A stretch of DNA of 57,879 nt from CF-13 sp035279665 (GTDB lineage Bacteria; Chloroflexota; Dormibacteria; CF-121). The notes beneath the pieces were generated by a model. The model made no database searches and was not told the origin of the DNA. It was given only the letters and a program-made list of their open reading frames with translations. A program made the translations under genes and the position numbers. The stretch lies in the NCBI GenBank assembly GCA_035279665.1, contig DATEHI010000093.1, positions 1-57,879 of the forward strand. The letters are read 5' to 3'. This document shows, piece by piece, positions 50,903-57,879 of this stretch. Numbering within the stretch: position 1 is the first letter of the stretch; each line of letters opens with the position of its first letter.

Positions 50903-52378
50903 CTACGTTGGCCGCGGCGCTAACGGTTGCCGGATCGCCGGGTCGAGCGCGCTGAAGGTGCGATAGAGCTGTTCATAGCGTGCAGTTCGCTGCGGATCGG
51001 GCTCGAGCACGCCACTGAGCTGCGCGACGGTTGCGGAGGCGGCGGCCACATCGGCGAACACTCCGGTGGCGACGCCGGCGAGGAGGGCGGCCCCCACCGC
51101 CGGACTCGGCACCGAGGCCATCGCTGCGACCGGGACCGCGAAGATATCGGCCTGCAACTGCCGCCAGAGTCGGCTGCGCACCGCGCCGCCGGTGGCGCGA
51201 ACCTGCTGCGCTTCGATCCCGAGCCCCCGCATGACATCGAGCCGATCTCGCAGCCTGAAGATCACACCTTCCATCAGCGCTCGCGTGAGATCGGCCGGCG
51301 AGTGATGCGCCCGCAGTCCAACGAATGCGCCGCGCGAGACGGCATCGTGACGCGCCGCGCCCTCGCCATCGACCGGGGGGACGAAAAAGAGGCCATCCGC
51401 GCCGGGCGAGACTGTCTCGGCCTGGGCGCACAGCTCGTCGTAATCGAGGCGCTGCCCGAGGACGTCGCGCCACCAGCGCAGTGACGCGCCGGCGGATGGT
51501 GTCGTCCCGATCAGGGAGTAGCGCGCCGGGGTTGGATCGCAGACGGTTCGCAGGAGACCACCGGGATCGATGATCGCGTCAGCGGTGGAGGCGAGCAGCA
51601 AGCCGCCGCTGTCGATCGAGGAGCCCAGGAGTCTACTCGTCACGAGGCCGGTGGCCACGGCTGCCGCGGCGGTCTCACTCGCCCCGGCAGCCACGGGGAG
51701 CCCGGGCGCAAGTCCCAGTTCGCGAGCGACGGACGGGCGCAGGCCACCGACAATCTCCAGGCTCGAGTGGACGGAGGGCATCCACTCGAGCGCGATCTCG
51801 AGCGGGTCGAGGATCTCGTGTGCCCAGGTCCGGCGGCGGACATCCATGAGGAGGGTCCCGGCGGCGTCGGTAATATCGGTGGCCGCCTCGCCGGTCAGCA
51901 TCAACCGGACATGATCCTTTGGCAGCAGCACGCGCCGGGTATGCCGGAACTGCACCGGCTCGACATCGCGCAGCCAGATGATGATGGCTGCCTGATGGTC
52001 GGCGAGTGCCGGGCTGCCGGTGATCTCGATCACACGCTGCGCGCCAATGCGTTCGCGGATTCGCCCCGCGTGCGAAGCGGCGCGCCGGTCGCCACCGAGA
52101 ATCGCCGGCCGAACCAGCGTACCAGCGGCATCGACGAATACGGAACCGTGATATCCGGCCAATCCGACGGCGCCGATCTGTCCACGCGCGTCGGCGGCAA
52201 CACGGCTCACGACCTGAACCGCGGCGCGCCACCAAGCCATGGGGTCCTGCTCGATCCAGCCGGGTCGCGGGGAGTGGCTCGCATATTCGCGAGAAGCCGA
52301 CCCGACGATCGTCCCGGTCTCATCGATGGCGACGGCCTGGGCGCCGCCGGCCGCGATGCGGAGACCGAGCAGCAGCAC
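50903..52378 (-). CDS. FGGY-kinase-like protein with degenerate catalytic motifs
   Basis: A 491-residue protein that aligns with xylulokinases from end to end (GWIEQDPMAWW, VRPAIL, VLLPKDHVRLMLTGEAATDITDAAGTLLMD, GAFVGLRAHHSPADLTRALMEGVIF). The catalytic motifs are altered: the phosphate loop GIDLGTS is GLRIAAG; the sugar site GQMHG is GYHGS; WNDGR is GGDRR; the catalytic-base motif GGDNA is GASETA with Glu for Asp; the sugar-site GERTP is GEGAA. It is therefore probably inactive as a kinase, or has a new activity. Start: GTG at 52378, immediately after the stop of the lipoprotein gene, with which it forms an operon. Confidence 0.85.
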   Translation of the reverse strand: MLLLGLRIAAGGAQAVAIDETGTIVGSASREYASHSPRPGWIEQDPMAWWRAAVQVVSRVAADARGQIGAVGLAGYHGSVFVDAAGTLVRPAILGGDRRAASHAGRIRERIGAQRVIEITGSPALADHQAAIIIWLRDVEPVQFRHTRRVLLPKDHVRLMLTGEAATDITDAAGTLLMDVRRRTWAHEILDPLEIALEWMPSVHSSLEIVGGLRPSVARELGLAPGLPVAAGASETAAAAVATGLVTSRLLGSSIDSGGLLLASTADAIIDPGGLLRTVCDPTPARYSLIGTTPSAGASLRWWRDVLGQRLDYDELCAQAETVSPGADGLFFVPPVDGEGAARHDAVSRGAFVGLRAHHSPADLTRALMEGVIFRLRDRLDVMRGLGIEAQQVRATGGAVRSRLWRQLQADIFAVPVAAMASVPSPAVGAALLAGVATGVFADVAAASATVAQLSGVLEPDPQRTARYEQLYRTFSALDPAIRQPLAPRPT

Positions 52379-53614
52379 TTAGCCGGCGGAGGTTGGTGGC
52401 ACGGCCAGCTGCTGCGACCAGTGATAGCCACCGTCGGTCGTCGCGTCGATGACATAGTCGCCCCCGCCGTTCCGGGTCAAAATCCAGCCCGCCGTGAGGC
52501 TGACGAAGGCGGCGCCAAAGGTCTCAGCGGCGTTGTCGATGCGGCCGGTGCGGCGTAGGGTTGCGCCGCCATTGGTGGCGATGACGCACTGCGCGACGTT
52601 GGTGGCCGGTCCGTCGCCGATGAAGACCGCATCGGCGGGATCGACGACACTGAGGCTCCCCGGGTGGGTGTCGGGTCCAGCCGGCACGCCGGGTAGCATA
52701 GCGCCCGAAGTACCCGGCTCCGCGAACACGGTCCGCCACGTGTGGCCGTCCTGGGTGGCGTACGCAACATAGGGCAGATGGCCCGCGGCACCATTCTGCA
52801 GCGTCATCAAGACCCAGAGCGCGGACGGGCCGGCGCACTGGAGCAGCGTCATCCGGCTGGGCCCGGCGCCAGCCTGGAACATTTCGAGCGCCGTGACCCA
52901 GGTTTCTCCGGCGTCCGCACTGCGGTAGACGATGCCGGACGTCGTAGCAAGCCACCCGTGCGCGGGATCGCTAAAGCAAACCGTTTGCGGGTCGGCCGGA
53001 CTGTTCAGGGTGCTCCAGGAATGACCGCCATCGCTGGTGGTAACCAGAGTTGCGCCGGTCTGCACCATCAGGGTGCCATGGTTCGGCTCAGGAAAGGAGC
53101 CGCCGGCGATGCCCCAGCCCTGCGTCGCGCTGTCGAAATGCACCGATCGCAGCCAGCCGGGCGCTTCGGCCAACGCGCGCCAGCTGCGGCCGGCGTCGGT
53201 CGTCCCGAGCAGCTCATGGAGCCCGACGACCCATCCGGTCGTGGCACTGATGAAGTCGACGCCCACGTAGTCCTGCGTTGACGCGTACTGCTTCGTCCAG
53301 TGCGTGCCATCCGTGGTCGCGTAGATCGCATGGGATCCGGCGGCCCAGCCGAGGCGCGGCCCGACCATCTGCATTGCAGCCAACGACGGAACAAAGGCGG
53401 GATCCTCACCGGAAGGTGTCGGGGTCGGTAGCGGCGTCGGCGTGGGCGAGTCGCTGGCTGACGGCGCTGGCGACGTGGTTGGGGAGGGAGACGCGCTCGG
53501 CGTCGATGTCGGCGGCCTCACCGCCGCCGTCGGGGTGCAGCCGGCCATGGCGAGCGCGATGGCGATGACCGCCCAGGCGTGGGCGATCCGTCGAGAATGA
53601 GTCCCTCCTCTCAC
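52379..53614 (-). CDS. Beta-propeller (BNR/Ycf48-like) lipoprotein
   Basis: A 411-residue exported protein. A signal peptide ends in the lipobox LAMAGC, followed by a Thr/Pro/Ser-rich linker of about 50 residues. A propeller of repeated units follows, such as GWAAGSHAIYATTDGTHWTKQYA, GWVVGLHELLGTTDAGRSWRALA, GATLVTTSDGGHSWSTL and GIVYRSADAGETWVTAL. These are BNR-type S/T-x-D-x-G-x-x-W repeats, as in Ycf48 and exo-sialidase-like proteins. No catalytic residues are obvious, so ligand or assembly binding is likelier than hydrolysis. The GTG at 53614 is chosen by the signal peptide; a strong GGAGGG lies within the first codons. Confidence 0.8.
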   Translation of the reverse strand: MRGGTHSRRIAHAWAVIAIALAMAGCTPTAAVRPPTSTPSASPSPTTSPAPSASDSPTPTPLPTPTPSGEDPAFVPSLAAMQMVGPRLGWAAGSHAIYATTDGTHWTKQYASTQDYVGVDFISATTGWVVGLHELLGTTDAGRSWRALAEAPGWLRSVHFDSATQGWGIAGGSFPEPNHGTLMVQTGATLVTTSDGGHSWSTLNSPADPQTVCFSDPAHGWLATTSGIVYRSADAGETWVTALEMFQAGAGPSRMTLLQCAGPSALWVLMTLQNGAAGHLPYVAYATQDGHTWRTVFAEPGTSGAMLPGVPAGPDTHPGSLSVVDPADAVFIGDGPATNVAQCVIATNGGATLRRTGRIDNAAETFGAAFVSLTAGWILTRNGGGDYVIDATTDGGYHWSQQLAVPPTSAG

Positions 53615-53693
53615 GTACGTAGGACGGGGCCGGAGCCCCGGGCATGCACGTTCGCAGGCCTCCAAAGAACCTGCTAAGATACGCCTCAGGCAT

Positions 53694-54125
53694 ATGACAT
53701 CCGCTCACAGCGAAGACGCGAGTTCGATTCGCGTCGCCCTTGGCGCCTTGCTCCGTCGGCGGCGTGAGGAAGCCGAGCGCTCCCTGAGCGAGGTCGCCGA
53801 GACCGCCGAGCTCTCACCCGCCTATCTCTCCGAGCTGGAGCGGGGGCTCAAGGACGTCTCCTCGGAGCGGCTCCTGGCCATCGCCCGCGCCCTGGAGGTT
53901 CCGGTCGCCGACCTGTATCTCGACCTGGCGCGATCCTTGGGGAGCCAGGAGGCGGTGGAGCAGCGGCGGAGCTGGCCCGACGATCCGCGGATGCAGCTTC
54001 GGATCGCGACGGCGAGCCTTCGTCCGCAAGCTCTGCGCAGTGTCGCGCATTTCAGCTTATATCTGGCATCTACCCAGGCCGCGTCGCCCAGGCGGCGGAT
54101 TGGATTCACCGTTGACCGGTTATGA
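53694..54125 (+). CDS. XRE-family regulator, ClgR-like
   Basis: A 143-residue protein. The helix-turn-helix domain is residues 12-75 (IRVALGALLRRRREEAERSLSEVAETAELSPAYLSELERGLKDVSSERLLAIARALEVP). It is very close to the ClgR type that controls clp protease genes in actinobacteria. The tail is longer than usual and Arg/Ala-rich. The neighbour downstream is clpP, which supports a ClgR-type role. The ATG at 53694 lies 13 nt after TAAGAT; no SD. Between it and clpP lie three stem-loop repeats. Confidence 0.82.
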   Translation: MTSAHSEDASSIRVALGALLRRRREEAERSLSEVAETAELSPAYLSELERGLKDVSSERLLAIARALEVPVADLYLDLARSLGSQEAVEQRRSWPDDPRMQLRIATASLRPQALRSVAHFSLYLASTQAASPRRRIGFTVDRL

Positions 54126-54218
54126 GCGGCCCCGGTGTGGAAAGGCCGCGAGAATATGAGCGGCCCCGGCGTTGAAAGGCCGCGAGAATATAGCGGCCCT
54201 GGCGTTGAAAAGGCGGCC
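54126..54218 (-). repeat. Tandem stem-loop repeats (cluster 2, inverted) before clpP
   Basis: Three copies about 34 nt apart: 54126-54149, 54160-54183, and a decayed third at 54193-54218. Read on the minus strand, the first two have stem GCGGCC/GGCCGC with loops TTTCCACACCGG and TTTCAACGCCGG. They share GAGAATAT spacers on the plus strand. They match the 16.4-kb and 29.1-kb elements but lie in the opposite direction relative to the downstream gene. Confidence 0.8.
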
Positions 54219-54236
54219 AGAAAAGGAGGACGTCAT

Positions 54237-54884
54237 ATGGCACTAATACCCAACGTTGTGGAGACAACGGCGCGCGGCGAGCGCGCCTATGACATCTACT
54301 CGCGCCTGCTACGCGACCGCATCATCTTTCTCGGCACCGAGATCGATGACGACACCGCGAACCTGATCATCGCCCAGCTGCTCTTCCTCGACAGCGAGGA
54401 CCCGGACAAGGAGATCAGCATCTACATCAACAGCCCGGGTGGCTCGCTCTCGGCAGGCCTGGCGATCTACGACACCATGCGCTACGTCCGGGCGCCGGTC
54501 AGCACGCTGTGCACTGGCCTTGCCGCCAGCGCCGCCTCCCTGATCCTGGTCGGCGGTACCGCGGGAAAGCGCTTGTCCTTACCGCATTGCACGATCGTGC
54601 TGCACCAGCCGAGCGGCGGAATGCGAACCTCGCAGGCCACGGACATCGAGATCCACGCCCGCGAGATTCTCCGCCTTCGGGAAATCATCGTCGGCATCTA
54701 TGCCCAGCACACCGGCCGCTCGACGGAGCAGGTGGAGCGCGACATCGAGCGCGACTTCTTCATGACGCCTGAAATGGCGAAGGACTACGGCCTGATCGAC
54801 GCCATCATCGAGCCCGCGGTGAAGTCGCTCGGGGTTGTGAATTCGCCGAACGGCCACGGTCTGGCGACCCCGAAGAAGCCTTAA
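54237..54884 (+). CDS. clpP: ATP-dependent Clp protease proteolytic subunit
   Basis: A 215-residue serine protease forming the tetradecameric ClpP chamber. The triad is Ser98 in GLAASAAS, His123 in IVLHQPSGG and Asp173 in ERDFFMTPEMA. YINSPGG at 63-69 is the usual substrate-binding strand. The ATG at 54237 follows AAAAGGAGGACG. The frame is open further upstream through the repeat cluster, but that stretch only translates the repeats. It is probably controlled by the ClgR-like regulator next door. A Clp ATPase is not in the window. Confidence 0.94.
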   Translation: MALIPNVVETTARGERAYDIYSRLLRDRIIFLGTEIDDDTANLIIAQLLFLDSEDPDKEISIYINSPGGSLSAGLAIYDTMRYVRAPVSTLCTGLAASAASLILVGGTAGKRLSLPHCTIVLHQPSGGMRTSQATDIEIHAREILRLREIIVGIYAQHTGRSTEQVERDIERDFFMTPEMAKDYGLIDAIIEPAVKSLGVVNSPNGHGLATPKKP

Positions 54885-54910
54885 GGGGTCTCGCCTCATG
54901 TCACTGGATG

Positions 54911-54939
54911 CTGACCGGCGAGCCCGGAGTCGGTAGCAT
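54911..54939 (+). promoter_or_regulatory. Predicted promoter of a leaderless GH13 gene
   Basis: CTGACC (54911-54916), a 17-nt spacer and TAGCAT (54934-54939), followed after 8 nt by the ATG at 54948. There is no SD, so transcription probably begins at or next to the start codon. Confidence 0.5.
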
Positions 54940-54947
54940 GGCTTGCG

Positions 54948-56540
54948 ATGTCCGCCGGCGAATGGTGGCGCCAGGGCGTCATCTACCAGATCTATCCGCG
55001 GTCATTCCAGGACTCGAACGCCGACGGCATCGGTGACCTGCGCGGTGTCATCAACCGCCTCGATTACTTGCAATGGCTGGGCGTCGATGCGATCTGGCTG
55101 AACCCGATCACGGTCTCGCCCGACGCTGATGTCGGCTACGACGTCGCCGACTACTGTGGCGTGCAGCCTGTCTTCGGCGATCTCGGCACCGTCGACCAAC
55201 TGATCGTCCAAGCGAACAAGCGCGACATCAAGATCGTGCTCGACATCGTGCCGAATCACAGTAGCGATCGACACCCGTGGTTCATCGACGCCCGGTCGTC
55301 TCGCAGCGCGGCACACCGCGATTGGTACGTCTGGGCCGATCCCAAGCCTGATGGCGGTCCGCCGAACAACTGGTTGAGTGCCTTCGGCGGGCCCGCCTGG
55401 ACACTGGACACACCCAGTGGCCAGTACTACCTGCATAACTTCCTCCCGGAGCAGCCCGACCTCAACTGGTGGAACCCTGCCGTCCGCGACGCCTTCGACG
55501 ACATCTATCGCTTCTGGTTCGATCGGGGCGTCGCCGGATTCCGGATCGACGTCGCTCACGGCATCGTCAAAGACCGGCTCTTACGCGACAACCCGGTGGC
55601 GACAAAAGACGATCCGCCGCACGTCCGCGCCCACGGCCAGCGAACCGTCTATAACGTCGAGCGACCCGAGGTTCACGCCGTGCTCCGTCGCTGGCGCGCC
55701 CTTGCCAACGGGTACGAGCCGCCGCGCATCCTGCTCGGGGAAACCTACGTCCGCGACGTGCGAACCATGGGCCTGTTCTACGGGACCGGCGACGAGCTAC
55801 ACCTGGCCTTCAACTTCACGTTTCTGCACGCGCCCTTCGAGGCTTCGGCGCTGGCCCCGGTCGTCGTCGAGAGCGAGGAGATCATCCCGGCCGTTGGCTG
55901 GCCGGTGTGGACGGTATCCAATCATGATGTCTCCCGTGTCATGAGCCGGTGGGCGGGAGGCGACGAGCGAAAGCTGCGCTGCGCGCTGCTGAGCCTGCTG
56001 ACGCTGCGCGGCACACCCGTCCTCTACTACGGCGACGAGATCGGGATGCCCGACACGCGTCTCCGCAAGGCCGACCTACAGGATCCGCTCGGCAAGCGCT
56101 TCTGGCCGGAGCCCCGCGGGCGCGATCCGGAGCGGACGCCGATGCACTGGACAGACGCTCCTGGCGGGGGTTTTACGGACGCCGGCGTGAGGCCATGGCT
56201 CCCGATCGGCGATGTCGCGGCGCGCAACGTCGACGACCAACGCCGTAATCCGGCGTCGGTCCTGAGCTTCGTCCGCGACCTGATCGCCATCCGGCGTCAG
56301 CGCCCCGACCTGCGCAGCGGCGACTACACGGAGTTGCCCTCACCGGCGGGCGTCTGGGCATGGCAGCGGGGCGCCGGCACGACGATCGCGCTCAACCTCT
56401 CGGATGAATCTGTCAACGTCCTAGCGATCGACGGCACCATTGTCATCAGCACCGTCCGCTCGCGCGATGGCCAGCGCGTCGATGGCGGCCTGGCGCTGAG
56501 CCCCTGGGAAGGAGCGGTATGTTCCTCGGCCTCGATCTAG
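54948..56540 (+). CDS. GH13 alpha-glucosidase-type hydrolase
   Basis: A 530-residue alpha-amylase superfamily enzyme of the oligo-1,6-glucosidase/alpha-glucosidase subfamily. Conserved regions are DIVPNHSSDRHPWF (I), GFRIDVAHG (II, nucleophile Asp201), LLGETYV (III, acid/base Glu265) and VSNHDVSR (IV, Asp327). The start WWRQGVIYQIYPRSFQDSNADGIGDLRG is typical. A C-terminal beta domain is present. There is no signal peptide, so it is cytoplasmic and acts on imported malto- or isomalto-oligosaccharides or sucrose/trehalose-type sugars. It overlaps the xylulokinase gene by 22 nt. Confidence 0.94.
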   Translation: MSAGEWWRQGVIYQIYPRSFQDSNADGIGDLRGVINRLDYLQWLGVDAIWLNPITVSPDADVGYDVADYCGVQPVFGDLGTVDQLIVQANKRDIKIVLDIVPNHSSDRHPWFIDARSSRSAAHRDWYVWADPKPDGGPPNNWLSAFGGPAWTLDTPSGQYYLHNFLPEQPDLNWWNPAVRDAFDDIYRFWFDRGVAGFRIDVAHGIVKDRLLRDNPVATKDDPPHVRAHGQRTVYNVERPEVHAVLRRWRALANGYEPPRILLGETYVRDVRTMGLFYGTGDELHLAFNFTFLHAPFEASALAPVVVESEEIIPAVGWPVWTVSNHDVSRVMSRWAGGDERKLRCALLSLLTLRGTPVLYYGDEIGMPDTRLRKADLQDPLGKRFWPEPRGRDPERTPMHWTDAPGGGFTDAGVRPWLPIGDVAARNVDDQRRNPASVLSFVRDLIAIRRQRPDLRSGDYTELPSPAGVWAWQRGAGTTIALNLSDESVNVLAIDGTIVISTVRSRDGQRVDGGLALSPWEGAVCSSASI

Positions 56541-57879
56541 GCACCCGTTCGCTCAAGGCGGTGGTCATGGATGTCGATGGGTCAACCGTGGGCACCGGCT
56601 CGGCCGAGTATCCAATGACAACCCCGCAGCCCGGTTGGGCCGAGTCCGATCCGCAGGCTTGGTGGGAGGCCGCCGGGATCGCCGTGCATGAGGCCGCCGG
56701 CCTGCACGCATCAGAAATCGCGGCGATCGGCGTCTGCGGCCAGATGCACGGTGTCGTGCTCAGCGATGACGCCGGCGACCCCCTACGACCGGCGATCCTC
56801 TGGGCCGATGGTCGGTCGCGCCGCCAGCTCGAACTCTACAGCGCCCTCAGCCCAGAACAACATCGCGGGCTGGCGAACCCGCCCGCGACCGGGATGGCGG
56901 GCCCAACCCTGCTCTGGCTGCGCGACAACGAGCGACAGCTCTACCGCCAGGCGCATTGGGCGTTGCAGCCGAAGGACTGGCTTCGCTTACGCCTGATCCA
57001 CGAGGCGGCAACCGAGCCGAGCGACGCCTCCGCTACGCTGCTCTACGACCTGACCAGCGACTATTGGGCCAAGGACATCATCGACGAGCTCGACCTCCGG
57101 ATCGATTTCCTGCCACCAATCCGCGAGTCGGTAGAGATCTGCGGAGTGGTCGCGGCCGCGGCCGCCTCGCACCTGGGGATCCGCCCGAATCTCCCGGTGG
57201 TCGGCGGTGCCGCCGATACCGCCGCTGCCGCGCTCGCCGGCGGCGCGCTCGATCCGGGGCCAGTGCTGCTGACGATCGGCAGCGGAGCGCAGGTGGTCGC
57301 GCCGCGCGATCGGCTGGCCATCGATGTCACCGGGCGAACCCATCTCTACCGGGCGGCTGCGCCCGACCGCTGGTACGCAATGGCGGCGATGCAAAACGCC
57401 GGCATCGCCCTTGAGTGGGTCCGCGCTACGCTGGGCGCGACCTGGGACGAGGTCTATCTCGAGGCGTTCGAGGCCCCGCCCGGCGCGGAAGGCCTCGTGT
57501 TCCTGCCCTACCTGACGGGAGAGCGGACACCCTACTTCGACCCGCTGGCACGAGGCGCCTGGGTCGGGCTTCGACTGAGCCACTCGCGCGGCCACCTGTT
57601 GCGTGCTGCGCTCGAAGGGGTGGCGTTTGCCGTGCGGCAGGGTCTGGAGGCGTTGCTCGCGACCGGCGTGGCGGCAACCGAGCTGCGGCTCGCCGGTGGC
57701 GGCACCCTTGACCCCCGATGGCGACAGCTGCTGGCCGACGTCCTCGAACAGCCGTTGCTGGCGACCACGACGACGGCCGCGTCGGCGCTGGGCGCCGCGC
57801 TGCTGGCCGGTGTCGGGTTCGGTGCCTGGCCCGATGCGCAACGCGTCGCGGCGCTGGCCGCACCGGCAGAGCTGGTTGC
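56519..57879 (+). CDS. xylB: Xylulokinase-type FGGY kinase (runs off the right edge)
   Basis: At least 453 residues before the window ends, with no stop. It has intact FGGY motifs: phosphate loop GLDLGTRSLKAVVMD at 4-18, GQMHGVV, LWADGR, catalytic Asp in GAADTAA and LPYLTGERTP. The pattern is that of a D-xylulose kinase; other pentuloses remain possible. The ATG follows GGAAGGAG at 56506-56515 and lies inside the end of the GH13 gene, so they are co-transcribed. Comparison with the degenerate homologue at 50903-52378 shows what that gene has lost. Confidence 0.92.
   Translation, partial: MFLGLDLGTRSLKAVVMDVDGSTVGTGSAEYPMTTPQPGWAESDPQAWWEAAGIAVHEAAGLHASEIAAIGVCGQMHGVVLSDDAGDPLRPAILWADGRSRRQLELYSALSPEQHRGLANPPATGMAGPTLLWLRDNERQLYRQAHWALQPKDWLRLRLIHEAATEPSDASATLLYDLTSDYWAKDIIDELDLRIDFLPPIRESVEICGVVAAAAASHLGIRPNLPVVGGAADTAAAALAGGALDPGPVLLTIGSGAQVVAPRDRLAIDVTGRTHLYRAAAPDRWYAMAAMQNAGIALEWVRATLGATWDEVYLEAFEAPPGAEGLVFLPYLTGERTPYFDPLARGAWVGLRLSHSRGHLLRAALEGVAFAVRQGLEALLATGVAATELRLAGGGTLDPRWRQLLADVLEQPLLATTTTAASALGAALLAGVGFGAWPDAQRVAALAAPAELV

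Noticed and set aside
53649..53654. GTTCGC as a ClgR binding site before the ClgR-like gene
   Set aside because: Only one half-site is present; the second half of the known palindrome is not found at the right distance.
54135..54236. N-terminal extension of ClpP
   Set aside because: It translates the stem-loop repeats (GPGVE units). The SD GGAGG sits just before the ATG at 54237 and the protein then has normal ClpP length.
1..57879. Insertion sequences, prophage genes or CRISPR arrays
   Set aside because: No transposase, integrase, phage or cas gene was recognised, and the only tandem repeats are the 34-36-nt stem-loops, which lack unique spacers of CRISPR type.

Overview
The window is GC-rich DNA (roughly two thirds G+C by eye) from a bacterium, densely coding on both strands. 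It has canonical Shine-Dalgarno (SD) sites, sigma70-type promoters (TTGAC-like, 17 nt, TAnnnT) and, apparently, many leaderless genes. Form I and form II CO dehydrogenase operons lie side by side. With them are a BTAD-type regulator, a HemC-HemD fusion, a ClgR-like regulator beside clpP, TatA/TatC and several lipoproteins. This suggests a terrestrial aerobic chemo-organotroph of the Terrabacteria, most likely Chloroflexota or Candidatus Dormibacterota. The phylum is inference; no rRNA gene is present.

Layout. 1-2.4 kb: a partial lipoprotein and a secreted subtilisin-like protease, divergent. 2.4-15.8 kb: a molybdenum-hydroxylase region. A form II coxSLM operon is followed by the maturation genes coxD (MoxR ATPase) and coxE (VWA protein), a small membrane protein, an XdhC/CoxI-family protein and a MoeA-like molybdopterin-binding protein. 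Then comes a form I coxMSL operon carrying the diagnostic AYRCSFR active-site loop, and a second XdhC protein with a YHS metal-binding tail. 15.8-19.7 kb: small YCII and DUF1059 proteins, a repeat cluster, a BTAD regulator, ftsH and a GlsB-like membrane protein. 19.9-23.4 kb: a CUT2-type sugar ABC transporter. 23.4-28.3 kb: uncharacterised membrane proteins and an OmpR-type two-component system. 28.3-33.1 kb: two DHA2 drug exporters, one behind a PadR and one behind a MarR regulator. 33.1-40.7 kb: a bactofilin-like membrane protein, DedA, tRNA-Leu, a K+ channel-like protein, a thiolase, YtxH, a PPOX flavoprotein and a C39-like peptidase. 40.7-50.8 kb: housekeeping genes murI, polyprenyl synthase, hemCD, hemB, two cyclophilins, tatA, tatC, rph, rdgB, proline dehydrogenase and tRNA-Pro. 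50.9-57.9 kb: a degenerate FGGY kinase homologue, a beta-propeller lipoprotein, a ClgR-like regulator with clpP, a GH13 alpha-glucosidase and a partial canonical xylulokinase.

How the parts fit. The form I enzyme would oxidise trace CO to feed electrons to respiration; coxD, coxE and the XdhC proteins would mature its Mo-Cu centre. The sugar ABC transporter, GH13 enzyme and xylulokinase indicate sugar use. The observations I rate highest are these: a family of short stem-loops with a conserved loop and changing stems, found upstream of three unrelated genes; an FGGY kinase that has lost every catalytic motif; recurrent TAnnnT boxes 6-8 nt before SD-less start codons; an rdgB gene that can only start at CTG; and a perfect-SD 36-codon leader ORF in front of a drug exporter.
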